This document shows, one piece after another, positions 9,845-22,680 of a stretch of 64,000 bases of DNA. Under the pieces are notes generated by a model. That model did no database searches, was not told the DNA's origin, and worked only from the letters and a program-made list of their open reading frames with translations. Each line of letters begins with the position of its first letter. Within the stretch, counting starts at the first letter, position 1. The position numbers and the translations under genes are program-made. The DNA lies in contig NC_003075.7 in NCBI RefSeq assembly GCF_000001735.4, forward strand, positions 8,371,001-8,435,000, in the 5' to 3' direction. Source of the DNA: Arabidopsis thaliana. Taxonomy: Eukaryota > Streptophyta > Magnoliopsida > Brassicales > Brassicaceae.

Positions 9845-12496
9845 TCATCGATACAACGATTTGCAGGTAGCCAAAAACCGTAGTTCAGTGGCTTTGTCTT
9901 CCCATTCAACACCTTCTAACCATTTGTTTTCGCCGTATTTTACGACAAGTTCTACACCTGCAGTTCCACTCTTGGAGTTCAATGGAAGCTTTTTCAGCTT
10001 TGGACAATGTTCTTGCACTGCAAGCTCACTCAGACGTGGAAAAGACAATGGTGACCAGTAGATGCTCTTTAGCTTAGGTAAATCAGATAAGCTAAGACAT
10101 TCTAGTTTTTGAAAAGGAATGATAATACTTGCATTCTCGTCCGTAACACTTGCAGCTTTTTCTTCACTGATTATATCCTCTAGTTGCTCTGCGAAACGAG
10201 CGTCGAGATAAGTAAGGTTTGGAGCAAACAATAGCCATGTCAACTCCTTTAGACCATCACATTGTCCTATAACGACTTTGGAGAGGCTAGAGAAGCATGA
10301 TGATGTTCTCATCTCGACTTTTATCTCCTTCATTCCACACTTCCATATGCCAATTCGACGGATATTACACATGCTTGGAAAAGTTAATATTTTGAAAGAT
10401 TCTTCCTCAACCTCTATAAGCTCTACATATTGAATAGATTTCGCCAATCTCTGAGAGCATAACAAATGTTCCAAAACCAAACTTGAAAAGATATCTATGG
10501 TTAGAACTTCTATATGTTCTAAGAGTTGTAGCTCCTTCGCTGAGTTCACATCTAGAGCCTTTTTGGACTTTTGTAGTCTCAGTGTCTTCAAACTCAACAA
10601 CTTAGATACCCCAGCATACTCTCCAAACTCTTCATGGACTCCAAATTCAGATGTATTAGTTGTTTCAACTCTTGTAAACCAACAGGCAACCTTTCGATGT
10701 TTGTATACGACAAGTCAAGATATCGCAAGGAGACTAACTCTGATATTTTCTTTGGTAATCCAGTGAGACTACTATTCCATGATAAATCCAATACGACAAG
10801 GTTAGGCATGAATCGAAAGAATTCTCCGGAAATATTTACCAATTTGTGGTTTTTTTGGAGGAGGAGAGTTGTAAGTTGAGGACATGTAGGGCAACCCAAA
10901 ATCTTTTCAAGCTCATTTTTCATCAACGACATTCTTCTCACAGCTCTCCAGTTCTTCACTTCCGGTACTGCATGTAACCCAACACCGGCTCGCACAATGC
11001 ATTGATCTTTATGCTTTCCAAGATCAGATGATATCCATAGAGCCATCTCACGAACCACGTCATGCATTTTCACTTCCGTTTTCTTCCATTCTTCCTCCAT
11101 CAATAAAACATGTACGGACAAGAGTACCGATGATCTCATAGCCTTCGTTTATCGCTCTCTCTTTACCATCTTTTGCATCTATGAATCCTTCACATATCCA
11201 ATAGTCTACTAACTCCTCTTTCTTAATCTCATAATCTTCAGGAAATAAAGAGCAATATAGGAAACATGATTTGATATGCTCCCTTTGTAAATTATCATAG
11301 CTATACTTCAATATCTGAAGAATTTCGTCTTCCATGCCTGAAAACTCTATGGCTGATGAAGTCAAAACATCAATCGCGTGACGCCATTCTTGAACTGTGC
11401 TTTTGCATGCCATAGTTTCTCCAATGACATTAAGTGCTAATGGTAGACCACGACATTTTTCAGCGACTTGTTTTGCAAGTTCAGGAATATCCGGATGGCT
11501 TTTCAAAGTGTTTTCTCCTACTTTGTTTTGAAACAAATCCCAAGCATCTTCAGGTTCCAAACAACTAACTTGCATCGGGTCATCGACTCCCATACGCCCA
11601 CAAACATCTCGAGAACGGGTGGTAAATGCTACTATGCTTCCATTTTCTCTACTTGGATACGGTACTCCAACCAATTCTAAGTTCACTTTCTCCCATATAT
11701 CATCCAACAATAACACAAATTTATGTCTCCTAAGGACATTGTGTATGTCAACGGCTCTCTTGTTTTCGTTTTTTTTGTCCCACTCCTCGCCCGTAAGACC
11801 TAGTCTTTTTGCAATGTCTTCTTGAATCCTATAGATCTCTGAGGTTTTAGACACAACAACCCACATCACAATATCAAATCCACCATCTGTTTCAGAAAAC
11901 TTCTTGTTGATTTGCGTAAGAAGCGTGGTTTTTCCCACTCCACCCATTCCATATAAACCCATGATCTTGAATCCATCTTTCATGAGAGTGTTCCAAACCC
12001 TTTCAAGCATTGTCTCTTGACCAACAACTGTGGATTGAATAGGCATCTCCTCAACTTGAGCTACCAGATTTTCCTCAGTCACCACATCAAATACTCCACG
12101 AGAAGAGAGATTCTCAACTTCCTTCAACATCACGCTAACCATTTTCCCATAATGATAGCTCTTTCCAAAACTTTTGGAGCAAAACCCACAAAAACACAAC
12201 CTCTCTATCTCAACCTCTTTATTACTAAACAAATCATTGAACCTTTTCTCGATAATCACGACATTTGTAAGCCATACCTGAACTTGAGAAAGCCTATGAC
12301 GACGCCCTAGAAATTCTTCTTTATCGACCCTTCTTTTCACATCATCGTGCTTTGTCTTGAGAACTTCAATGGCTTTTTGTAGAGCTGCTAGATTCTCGGG
12401 AAGGCTATGAATGTAACCTTTTCTAACGCATAACCATTGAGAGAACTGATTCACAAACTGATCACATGACACCGAGACCGAGATACAACCTCCCAT
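9845..12496 (-). pseudogene. CC-NBS-LRR disease-resistance gene, frameshifted (At4g14610 type)
   Basis: Intronless RPS5-class NLR, nominal length 883 codons, about normal for the class. The start MGGCISVSVSCD carries an N-myristoylation/acylation signature of plasma-membrane RPS5 relatives. A coiled coil follows, then the NB-ARC: P-loop GMGGVGKTT (about 182-190), kinase-2 KFVLLLDDIW (about 257), GLPLAL (about 345) and MHDVV (about 477). LRRs make up the last 350 residues. The frame breaks twice. An extra T in a T-run near 11110 moves the MHD region into a second frame, and a one-base loss near 10610 returns the LRR end to the first frame. Without the shift, translation stops at 11060 after the NB-ARC (478 aa). 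Outside the indels the protein reads as well conserved, so inactivation looks recent. A full gene may exist in other accessions. I recall this locus as a pseudogene or 'probable resistance protein' in the reference. Confidence 0.88.
11929..11950 (-). promoter_or_regulatory. Predicted miR472-type target site in the P-loop
   Basis: The 22 bases encoding the P-loop match the complement of Arabidopsis miR472 (sequence from memory) except at three positions. Two of these remain G:U pairs and one is a mismatch near the miRNA 3' end. miR472 is known to cleave CNL mRNAs at this motif and start phased secondary siRNAs. The site is intact although the gene is frameshifted. Confidence 0.6.
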
Positions 12497-12841
12497 CTTG
12501 GCTCAAGACAAGAGATGAGATTGGATTTTCTTCCACTCACGCACCGATCTCCAAAAGTCAATTTCATTGAACGTTTACTTTGGACGAATATAAAAGACTT
12601 ATACAACTATACAACCAACGACGACCACGACTTCATCTTCAAAGAAAAAATAAGAATCAAACTCTTTAGTTGTGGGCTTTATGAGTTTAGTGAGGCCCAA
12701 ATATAAATATATCCAAATTGGCCCATTCTTCCACTAATGAACAACATCATCAATTCGATTCCCAAATTTATCGATTGATAAACCCTAAAAGTCTGATCTT
12801 GATCTCTGGGCATTGTTCAAAGCTGATCCTCTTTCGGAAAA

Positions 12842-13814
12842 ATGTCATCTGTTGGAACATCGAAAGGGGTTCTGGAGATCGTCAAGTTCGGTGTCTATGT
12901 CGCTGTTCCGATCGTCCTTATGTACACATTCGCCAACAACAGCACCAATATCAAGAAATTCATGGGCAATGTAAAACCATCCTCTCTCTCTCTTTCACAA
13001 AATTCTCATCACTGATTATTGCATCTTCGAAAATGATAGGCTTAGATTGATGGGTTTCGCTTCAAAAATTAGGAATAGTAACTCTAAACGCTTCATTTGC
13101 AGAATTTTTGATTATGAGTAATATTTCTAATTGAATCTCTTTTGAGATCCGTTTGTGGATTAGGCGATGGGATTTTCAATTAGGGATTTTAATGTTTGGT
13201 TATAAATTAACCTTGTTAACTTGTTTGTACTCTGTTAGGAACATAGATTGATTGGTTAGCTGAATAATTAGGAAATGGTAACTCTTAACTTGGTTAACGC
13301 CATTGTCACTTTAAATCACTGTAACACAGAGTAATTTACTACAATCCTAGCAACATTCAAGATATGGTTCAATCTCCTTGAATTGTCAATGATTCATTTG
13401 CTTCCATCGAACTTTTCGATAGTGTTGTGGGGTTTGTCGGGTCTGGCATATAGAAAACAGTCTACAATGTCGGTTTTGCGGTGCACCGAAGGATAAAATG
13501 TTCATTCTAAAATGGGTAACACTTATTGTTATCAAATTGTCTGCTGCGCTTAAGTCACTGAAATACACTTACTAGGATCTTAGAAACATACACTACCCCA
13601 TTTTGATGGTAGTCGGGTTTTCTCCGCTCTATCGAGCAGTCTGTAATGGTTATTTTGCAGTGCGATAGAGGCATTCTCTAACCCTCCCAAATTTTGGCTA
13701 TTTGTTGTGCAGCGTTCATATGTTGTTTATCCTGAAGAGGCACCTAGACCTCCTTCACCCGATGAGCTAAGAGAGATGGCACGAGAGCTTGCCCGTAAGA
13801 AGAACATCCGGTGA
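12842..13814 (+). CDS. PET100-like cytochrome c oxidase assembly protein
   Basis: Two exons (12842-12970 and 13713-13814) separated by a 742-base GT-AG intron give 76 aa. The protein has a short N-terminus, one membrane segment (about residues 10-30, FGVYVAVPIVLMYTF), then a matrix or intermembrane tail with YPEEAPRPPSPDELREMARE and a basic end. This matches the small PET100 family, inner-mitochondrial-membrane factors used to assemble complex IV. The length is normal for the family. The gene lies head-to-head with the NLR, with about 345 bases between start codons, so the two share an intergenic promoter region. Its leader carries a CCCTAA telo-box-like motif and TTGGCCCA near 12719, common in plant genes for mitochondrial proteins. 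The function is by family and untested here. Confidence 0.85.
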
Positions 13815-16800
13815 GTTTATGAGATGGAATCATATACAAATGTTTGATGTTATCTGTAATAGTAAACTGCTCGGCGTAACAACTGGTAATAAAGGTAATG
13901 TTATGTTGTTGATTCCTGTAAGATCATAATGGGATTGTATAAGAAAAAGAGCAATAATGACGAAGAGGAAACATTTCTTTTGTTACATATTTTGTGATTT
14001 GTGCACATCAATGAATGAAGTCTGTAACATTTTCAAATAAAATTACAAAATCAAAGATACACAACCACAGCTTCATGTCATTGTGTGATTTGTTAACGGC
14101 CATATTTCGGGCCTCTAAATTTCAGTGTGAGAAGATTTTTTTTTTGGACAAATGTAAGAAGATTTCTAAAAATACTACAAAGTTGAGTAAAAAGGGTAAT
14201 TGTGAAAATACTCTTAAAGGAAAAAAATGCATGTTTTTGTAAAAATGTCAACATAACGATAAGTTCTGAAAATATCAACGAAATTCATAGTACTCAAGAT
14301 TCTGACTTCTCTTGTTGAAACCATTAATCTTCTCTGAGTATCTTATGGGTAACCTCTGAATCCTTTATTAATGGTGTCATCATCTTTACTTTTACTTAGC
14401 TGTCACATGTCATTGCTTTTGCTTCTACTATATCTATAACAGGTCATAGATTAGAGAAGTTAATGATGCTTCTCAGCTTTAAATTACTTTCTTTTTTTGT
14501 TCACATTTCTATTTATATACTTAACTGATTTAATTCTATATTGTTTGTTATCTTAATCAATTCTTGCAAGCTGTCTGATATTTTCATTTTAGCCCTTTTG
14601 GATATTGTAGCAAAACGTTTAGGTAACATAGGCCAAAATTGACTTTATTGATCTTCTAGGTAGAAATTTTAGTATTTTTTGTGAGTTACCTAAACCACTA
14701 TGTATTATTATAATTTCAGAAATTCTAATATGTTAAGTAGCTTTCACATTTACTAAGTAATAAAGAATTTCAATACGTAAATGAAAAGAGAAAGTAAAAA
14801 ACAAAAGAACCCAAAAGTCAGTGTAACTAAACACAAGTTTTGTAGTATAAAAAAGTCTTGGTCTAGAAATCTCACATTTTTCTGAACTGAAATCAGAATC
14901 TCTGTTATAAAACATATTTATGGGGAAAAAGTTACTATTTATTTTATTTTTGTAAAATGAAAATAAATACTAAAAAGAAGTATGGAAGAAAAAAAAGAGG
15001 GAAAAAGAAAAAAGAAAACAAAAGGAGGAGGGGACCACATTTCACCAAATATTCGGGGTCTGATCTCAATGCGGATAAGTCTCTGTATTTATGTCTTCTA
15101 AAAATAGAGAAACAGATATGTTTCATTGTTTTCCATTCTCATACTATTATGATCTCATATTTTTTACTATTTTTTAAAATCGACATTTTAAAAAACAAAA
15201 TCGACATTGTCTCCACAAAATAATTAGCAAATATATATTAATTTTTTCGTTTTTCGTAATTTCATCTATAACATGATTTTTTATTTTTTTTGAAAAAAGT
15301 CCTACAATATGATCCTATGTATTTTCATGTCAAAATTTTATCTCTCTTTCAATTACTATTTAGCTAGCAAAAATTCACTGTCTAACCTTATTTACAATAT
15401 TTATATCTGAAATTTCCATTACACATTTTTCATAAACTGCTGGTATATGTATCTTATCAAAAAGTTAATCTTATTTTGTTTGTGGATTTAAATGGAAAAC
15501 TGAAGAGGCATGTGAATAACAGAATAAGCCCATGACGATGCGCCACAAAACTAATCACATTATCTTTGGCTCTATGTGAATTTCTGAATTTTGTTAGGTC
15601 AATAATGTTAGTAAGACTTTAGGCATGTCAATGTATAGATAGGTCTCTTTACCATTAGCCATTAGCTTCGTCATCTTGCAGGTTGGTCCCCAAACATTAT
15701 TAATACGCTATACGTAATCCCCTCTCTGTCTTGCTTTTAATATTTATCTACGTAATTTATGTTTTTGATTGTCACACATAAATGTTGTCAAGAAAATTGA
15801 GATCTAACAGTATAATGTTATAATAAGACCTATGTTTATATGCTTTCATGGATACGTAAACTGATTGGAGAAATTGAGACAAAAGAGTAGATATTACTAG
15901 TCGCTAGCTTACCTTCATATTTCAACATTTTGGAATGAAATTTCCAATCCAAATGTTTAACGATTAATGTTATTTCCATTGCCTATAAAATTTTATTTGC
16001 AAATCATTATATCATGCATGTGTGAAAAGAGCCAAGGAGGTCCAATAAAATAATAACACTATCACTATAAAACTATCACAAGAGCTGGTTGTGCATAAAT
16101 CTTTTATTCGTCTGACTCTCACAAGTCACAATGCAAAAACTCAGGTGATAAAAAGCAAACAGACAATGAAACGAGTATCCCAACTATTCAAATGAGTGGG
16201 TGTTGATGGATGGTTTTTCCTTTAGTTACATACCCTTACAGCTAGAGTAGAAATTAAACTATTTTGCATCATTCATCCAAAGTATTTAGATATCTTTTTT
16301 CTTGATGTAATTGGTTTTTAATCTCTATACGTACGTAACATTGAAATTTATATACTAAATTGACCAAACAAACATTATCTATTGTATTCGTATATCGAAA
16401 TGTTATATTCTGACACAAAAACGAACAAAATTTAAAATCTAAACATTTTTTTGAAATTCATAAAATGGCATAAATTTAATTAAAAAAAATGGCATAATAG
16501 TTTTTTCATAATGTGGTCTCCTAATTGTATCAGTCATAACGTTATGGGTTTTTATTATAATTTTGTTGAATTATTTTGATGATGTTTAATTGCCAAGTTC
16601 TTTAACCAAAAAAAACATCATGTAAGTTTATTAAACTACAGTATATTATTTCGAGCGATAATAATGGTGAATTATTTTAATGTAAATAAAAGATATATAC
16701 ATTTCAAAATAAAAGAATAGTTGATTATTTTTTCAAAAATAAATTTCTACTCCTAGAAATAATGTCAAACCCCGGAAAAAGACTGGAATGGTGTTGAGAA

Positions 16801-18245
16801 AAGGAAAGAAGCCCCCACAACTTCTGAAATTATTGTAACCGACCCTACCCATTTTATGCAACCTAAAGTTATTGCAATTTAAAACTATCTAGAGCATGTA
16901 AAATTATTGTGTAATGTGTAATATAATATCAAGAATAATTAAAAGTATATTTTGTCTCATAATGGATTACAATGTCCCACAACAATGATTGTGATGCATT
17001 TACATATTGGTAATGGTTTGGTTTAACCGTTTTAAATCACAACACATCCTTATGGAAACAAAGTTAGGTCCATATAAAAAGTTGGTCTCGGCTTCGACTA
17101 AAAATAAAGCAAACACAAGTTTTGATTTTTCAAAAAAACAAAACTTCATCTTTTCAAAAGTCTAACGGAACATTGCATTATGTCTTTATCGAACTAATCA
17201 AACCAATTTTTTCTAATCTAGTTTGATTTAGTTTTAAAGGAGAGAACTCCTCAATATTCCTACCAAAAAAAAAAGAGAGACTCATCAATATAAATAAATT
17301 AAGGAATCATGTATATAAATTGAGTCATCAATAGAAATAAATTAAGGAATCATGTATATAAATTGAGTTGGAACAGAAGTTTAACCGTCTAATGATAAGA
17401 ATTAAGAAGGAAAAATATATGTATAGATCTCTACAAAATATGAAAATACACATAAATAATTGCATATACATAAATGTACATTATTTTATCAGCGATAACA
17501 TATTTTTGATGCAAGATTGGATCATTTTTCTATTTGATTTTTATTACTGATTTTTCTATATCTAAATTCAAGTTTGGATCTACTACATTATAGCTACACT
17601 ATTTATTTATACGTAGCCAAACCACACACCAAAATATTTATTTCACTGACATAAGAAAATTTATATCAGACAACACAAAAATAAATATATCTAAAAACAG
17701 TAATTAAAAGAAAAGTAAATAATAAAGAGAATATTTCACTGTTCAAGTGAACAGCTTCTTGCACTCCAAGATGCCACAGACTTCTTCTTTCTTCTCGAAT
17801 GCTACCGTCATCGGAAAATAATAGTAAAAAATAAATTCTGATAACTACTGACTTCCATAAATACATTGTGGTAAATTTGCTTGCAGCGTAAGTGTTTATG
17901 AAAAAGTTAAAGTTGTCATAAATCTTCTGTTCCTTTTGCGCCAACATATTTTTAAACAGCAGTCGCAGTAGAAATTTCATAAGAAAAGGTAAAACAAATT
18001 TCAAGAAAGTAATAATCAAAACATTCACTGCACACTCTCAAACGTTTACCAAGATAAGTACTGATATCCAGTAATAACATTTCTCTGTTACTTTTACTGT
18101 TTTACATGGACTAGCAAACATTAGTAAACTAATAATAACCTCTTGAAAATTGGGTTAAAAAAAAAGTAAAGAGGTCAGAAAAGAAGAAAAATATTTAATG
18201 TTTTAACTTTTTAACCCGAAAATAGAAAAATTAGAATTTTTTTGT
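13815..18245. other. AT-rich interval without genes
   Basis: About 4.4 kb of AT-rich DNA between the PET100-like and DUF506 genes. Small frames on both strands have the composition of random AT-rich sequence and no family features. The only clear structure is a 43-bp tandem duplication at 17282-17367. Confidence 0.65.
17282..17367. repeat. 43-bp tandem duplication
   Basis: Two adjacent 43-base units (17282-17324 and 17325-17367) starting TCATCAATA and ending AAATTGAG. They differ at one position (T/G), which points to a recent local duplication. Confidence 0.95.
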
Positions 18246-19448
18246 TTAGTGATTTTCTTTGAACAGTAAAGCTAATCCCGTGACGACCTTTGCTTCTTTC
18301 TTCACTGACTCTGCCACGTCATCATCATCTCTACCAACAGACGTAATCGGAGACTTCAATGGCGGCAACAAGACCTTCTCCTCGAAAATCAGCTCAATCT
18401 CCGAAGAATCTAGCTCCGGTTCAGCTACGACTTTCGCGGCAGAAGTAACCGTCGGCTTTTTTTCGCCGGAGTTTCGAGTGTAGGAAGATAGCCACTTAGC
18501 GCGCATGTAATCAGCTTTTCTCCACGGCGGGAAATGCATACCTTTCTTCTTCAAGCTCTGTTTTGACGCTTCCGAAACTATAGAAACAATCTGACGAATC
18601 CTATCAGATTTTCCGACGAAAATCAACGGTAGAGATTGAAGCAACTCCTTGTAACCACTCGTCTGCCTTGCGATCTCAAACTCCGATCTAAAATCAATGT
18701 CGATTATCAACCTCTCTCCGTTCACAATCACATCTATATACTCATACTCACCTGAAAAATCATCAACAATAAAAACACTTCAATTACACGAAAAATCACA
18801 AAAATCAAAGGTAGAAGAAGAAGAAGAAAAACTGGTTAAGGAGATTATACCGGCCGGTATAGAACGAGTTTTATCCCATTTCGATTTACAAATTGAAGAG
18901 TCGTAACCAAGAGATGAGAGTTCATCAACAACAATCTTTCTCAATTCGTCTTTTCTTTTAACTGATTTGTTCTTCTCTATAATCTTCGTAGCTTCCACTA
19001 AAAGACTCTTCTCAACGAAGCTTCCGCATTGAATCAAACTCTGTAATCAAATCCATGAAGATTTTAGATTGTTGCAGAGATTTGAAACAGAGTCAGATTG
19101 AGTTTTTTTTATATATACCTTGAAATTGTCATAATCGAAGAAATCGAGTTCATCGTCGGAGATATCATTGTTCCCGTTAAAACAATTGCAACGATGAGTA
19201 TTGCGACCATTCTTTGTTTGCTTGTCGTTGTTTTCTTCCATATAGTTTTGAACCATTTTCGCTAAGCTTGGCTCGAACTCTGTTCCAGCGACGACTCCAT
19301 CTCCAGAGATGAGTAATTTCTCTGAGTTTGAGATTCTCGTGAACGGTCGATCTAATAAACGCTTGAGACGAGACTTAAGCACTGGTTTGGTTGATGATTC
19401 CACTCTATTCGCCGGCAAATCGTTGTTAATCGGCTGGATCTTCATCAT
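18246..19448 (-). CDS. DUF506 (PDDEXK-like) family protein
   Basis: Three exons on the minus strand (19448-19119, 19040-18851, 18751-18246) give 341 aa. The first ATG is at 19448. The frame is open a little further upstream, but only with a TTG codon. Family landmarks in order are an acidic DELDFFDYDNFK (about 99-110), the central SLIQCGSFVEK segment, GYDSSICKSKW, and IPAGEYEYIDVI across the second junction. Then come the conserved IDIDFRSEFEIARQT and LPLIFVGKSDRI, and MHFPPWRKADYMRAKW near residue 255. The DUF506 fold is related to PDDEXK nucleases, but the biochemical role is unknown; some plant members are small stress- or hormone-responsive proteins. The C-terminal 85 residues are polar and low in conservation signals. 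From memory this is At4g14620. Confidence 0.88.
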
Positions 19449-21068
19449 CGGAAGTGGCAAAAAAATGAGATCTCTCCAGGAAACAAAAATAATCGCAAAA
19501 TCGAAATCTACTAAAAACCTCTCAAGCTACTACTCTCAAATCAGTGGATCATCATCTTCACAAAAACGAAGAAGAAAAGAAAAAAAAATATAAGTGACGG
19601 TTTTCTTAACGCTGACGATTTTCACGGGAAACATGACGACGATTGTCGGAAACAGCGTTATTAGAAACAGTAATGGAGGAAATAGTCACCGGAATATTCA
19701 TTTTCCCGGCGATTGATTAAGGTTTTTGAGGAAAATCTAAGAGTAATTTTTTTTTTGCTATTGATGAGAATTTCGATTTTTGTTTCTTCTTCTGGTTTGG
19801 GGTTAAAACGAGATTGGTTGATTTTATAGGTGCAGTGTGATAGCTGAAGCTGAAGAGGTTATTAAAGAAGAAGCTGACTAGACACGATGATGCCACGTCA
19901 TTTATATTACGTGATAGAGCAAATTACCGTTTAATCCTCTTAGTGGGACGGTGTGGTTTGATTTTTTCACTTTTTGGTTGTTATTATTATATTTCAGATT
20001 TCTTTTATTTTTACTGCTAGTAGTAATTGTGGTAGCTTCTTTTTATGGAAAAAAACTGTCAGTGAAAATTGTAATAATGAACATTATTACAGTTTTGTCT
20101 TCTTTCTCCACAGCTCCACTACTGTGGCGTGGAAGATCGGGCATATCTCTTTCAGTCATCATCGGGATTTTCGGAATTATTTATTTATTCTTCTGTTTTT
20201 ATTGAATTGATGTAATTAAAAAGGTTTAAATATATAGACACAGCTATTTTTCGCAGGAAAATTAGTGATGTTTGTGCTAATAAGAGTGGACCACGTAGCA
20301 GGAGGGAAGTTGATCTTTTTACTCCTTCGTTGTTGAATTGCAATTGAATTTGCTTTTTATATGTTGTTAGACGATCGATTAAAAATGTATAAAAGAGATT
20401 GCACAGTCCACTTAGTTTCGCGTCTTGGTAAATTCGGGAATTGGATTGTTTCGTTTTTTTTTTTTTTGTCGGCCAAAGTTATTAATGTAAAAGCCCAATT
20501 GGCAGTATAATGATGGAAATAAAAGCCCACATTTCTCCGTTCATATATTTGTATTGTTTTTTTTTTTTGTTTTGTGTGGATCCCCAGTATTACGGATTTG
20601 GTTGGGATTTGGGAAGTATTTGTAATTTGTATCTTGAAATCTTTGTCGTGGCCTCTTTGGTTACTTGTCTTATTTCAATCGGTCAATGAAATAATTAACA
20701 AAAACAAATTGATTAGAAAACTCATTAGTACTCGAAACATATATTTGTAGAACTTAAGTGAGTTATAAGAGCTACAATGTCGAAACTAAAAAACTTTGGT
20801 GAAATATAAACACATGAGCTAGCTATAATATACAAACTGTATGTCCGTGTACATGAGATAGTCAGTGGTGAGGGGAAATAATCCAAATTTTGTTTTGATA
20901 TGAATCCGATAGTCGTTTTTGCACATCTTATAGGGACATGATCAGACATGATGTTGAGTTCTTTAAGCTGTCAAAACAAAGATATAATGTTTTGTTTGTA
21001 ATCTTAATATAAAACCAAAATCTTTCAATGAAACTTCACATTATCTACTTTACGCTATATAACTATAC

Positions 21069-21071
<3 letters not shown>

Positions 21072-21102
<31 letters not shown>
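21072..21102. repeat. (TA)n microsatellite
   Basis: Uninterrupted run of about 15 TA units. Confidence 0.97.
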
Positions 21103-21105
<3 letters not shown>

Positions 21106-21548
21106 TTTAAATTTCACAGTATCTTCTTATATGCGTTTCCTAATCTCTCTACAAAACTAGGATATTCTTCCGTGACAAGTAAGTAGTAACAGCCTCTCTC
21201 TTTCAATGATCAGTCTATTAACATCTATATATTGATATGGTCATGTTTTATCGCTTAACGAATCAAGCAACCCAAAACCACCAAAAATTCACATTTGACA
21301 TTTGTCAAAGACTCTCAATGTCAACTCTAAAACTCATGCAAATAAAATAATCAAATATTCTCAAAATCATCAGGTATAGTTCATGAAAACCTGAGAAACA
21401 ATCATATTATTGAATAAACCCTCTTGCAGTATAAGTAACTTATATAACTCTATCAATGCCGACACTTAACATTTTAAATTTCAAGTGCCTCCTTTTTCAG
21501 TTGAAGATCTTTTGTGTGTTTAATTAAGATACTACTAACGTAAACATG

Positions 21549-21770
21549 GTAACAAGATAATGTTTTAAATAACTCCTTACATAATACGACTTGATGCAAC
21601 ACGGTTTAGTTAAAGGTTTACCATTTCAAACTTCGAGATAATGAAAGCTACACTTAACAATGGTAACAATACAATAATTTAAATAATTCTCAATATAATA
21701 TGACCTGAGGGAACACGGTTTCAACAGCATTTTACCGTTTCAAACTTATAGACAATGAAAATTACATTGG
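21549..21770. repeat. Imperfect 114-bp tandem duplication in GLP9 promoter
   Basis: Two copies offset by 114 bases, starting at 21549 and 21663. Shared blocks in order: GGTAACAA, TTTAAATAA, TAATA-GAC, AACACGGTTT, TTTACC then TTTCAAACTT, and GA-AATGAAA. The second copy ends about 40 bases before the TATA box, so the duplication doubles any transcription-factor sites it contains. Confidence 0.8.
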
Positions 21771-21810
21771 AATATACATACATATGGACTTGTTCAAACC
21801 GAAAATCATC

Positions 21811-21818
21811 TATAAATT
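21811..21818 (+). promoter_or_regulatory. TATA box of GLP9
   Basis: TATAAATT located 109 bases before the start codon, with no other TATA-like run closer to the gene. Confidence 0.6.
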
Positions 21819-21919
21819 GAACTCTTTGTCTCATAAATTTATCACATCTTCATTGACACCACAAATAAGAAACTAACAAAAACCTTTTTGTCTTCTACAA
21901 ATCGTCTCCATACATACAT

Positions 21920-22680
21920 ATGACGATAAAAAGTCTCTCTTTTCTTGCGGCTCTATCTCTCTTTGCTTTGACACTTCCATTAGTAATTGCTTCCGATCCA
22001 AGCCCCCTTCAAGACTTTTGTGTTGGTGTCAACACACCAGCAGATGGCGGTAAGCACATGATCATTTTTTAATTTATTAAATATATTTGTATGTTGATTT
22101 ATGCATTACTAATACTCTATTTTTATCAAAACCTTGTCTAGTGTTTGTGAATGGAAAGTTTTGCAAGGATCCAAGGATAGTTTTCGCGGATGATTTCTTT
22201 TTCTCGAGCCTCAACAGACCTGGAAATACAAATAACGCGGTTGGGTCCAACGTGACAACCGTCAATGTTAACAACCTTGGAGGACTAAACACTCTTGGTA
22301 TCTCACTTGTTCGTATAGACTATGCACCCAACGGTCAGAACCCACCTCACACCCACCCACGTGCCACCGAGATCTTGGTTGTTCAACAAGGAACTCTACT
22401 TGTAGGGTTTATCTCATCAAACCAAGACGGAAACCGTCTTTTCGCCAAAACACTCAACGTGGGTGACGTATTTGTGTTTCCAGAAGGACTCATCCATTTC
22501 CAGTTCAACCTAGGAGGAACTCCAGCAGTTGCAATCGCTGCTTTGAGCAGCCAAAACGCAGGTGTTATCACAATTGCTAACACAATATTTGGGTCTAAAC
22601 CAGATGTAGACCCGAATGTTCTTGCAAGAGCATTCCAAATGGATGTTAATGCGGTCAGGAATTTACAAGCCAGGTTCTAA
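21920..22680 (+). CDS. GLP9: Germin-like protein (GLP9)
   Basis: Two exons (21920-22049 and 22142-22680) give 222 aa. Residues 1-24 form a signal peptide (hydrophobic [16 protein letters not shown], then ASDPSP), so the product is secreted to the cell wall. The N-terminal Cys pair (DFCVG and KFCKD) is the family disulphide. A single cupin domain follows. Germin box 1 is [12 protein letters not shown], giving two His and one Glu ligands, and box 2 is [12 protein letters not shown] with the third His. These bind Mn in germins and support oxalate oxidase or superoxide dismutase activity in some members; the activity of this one is unknown. A single intron after the signal-peptide exon is typical of the family. 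A TATA box and a tandemly duplicated promoter segment lie just upstream. From memory it is At4g14630. Confidence 0.93.

Larger units (their letters stand above)
19449..21919. other. Intergenic interval before GLP9
   Basis: Contains the DUF506 gene promoter side (19450-20000), poly-T tracts, a (TA)n microsatellite at 21072-21102, and the GLP9 promoter with its tandem duplication. No gene supported. Confidence 0.6.

Noticed and set aside
14957-15223. 88-aa Lys-rich + strand frame
   Set aside because: Translation of A-rich low-complexity DNA.
17666-18028. 120-aa minus-strand frame with hydrophobic segments
   Set aside because: Very AT-rich, Phe/Leu/Ile-heavy composition expected from poly-T DNA; no motif, no promoter or splice context.
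19309-19593. 94-aa + strand frame
   Set aside because: Lies antisense over exon 1 and leader of the DUF506 gene, which has the coherent spliced frame on the other strand.
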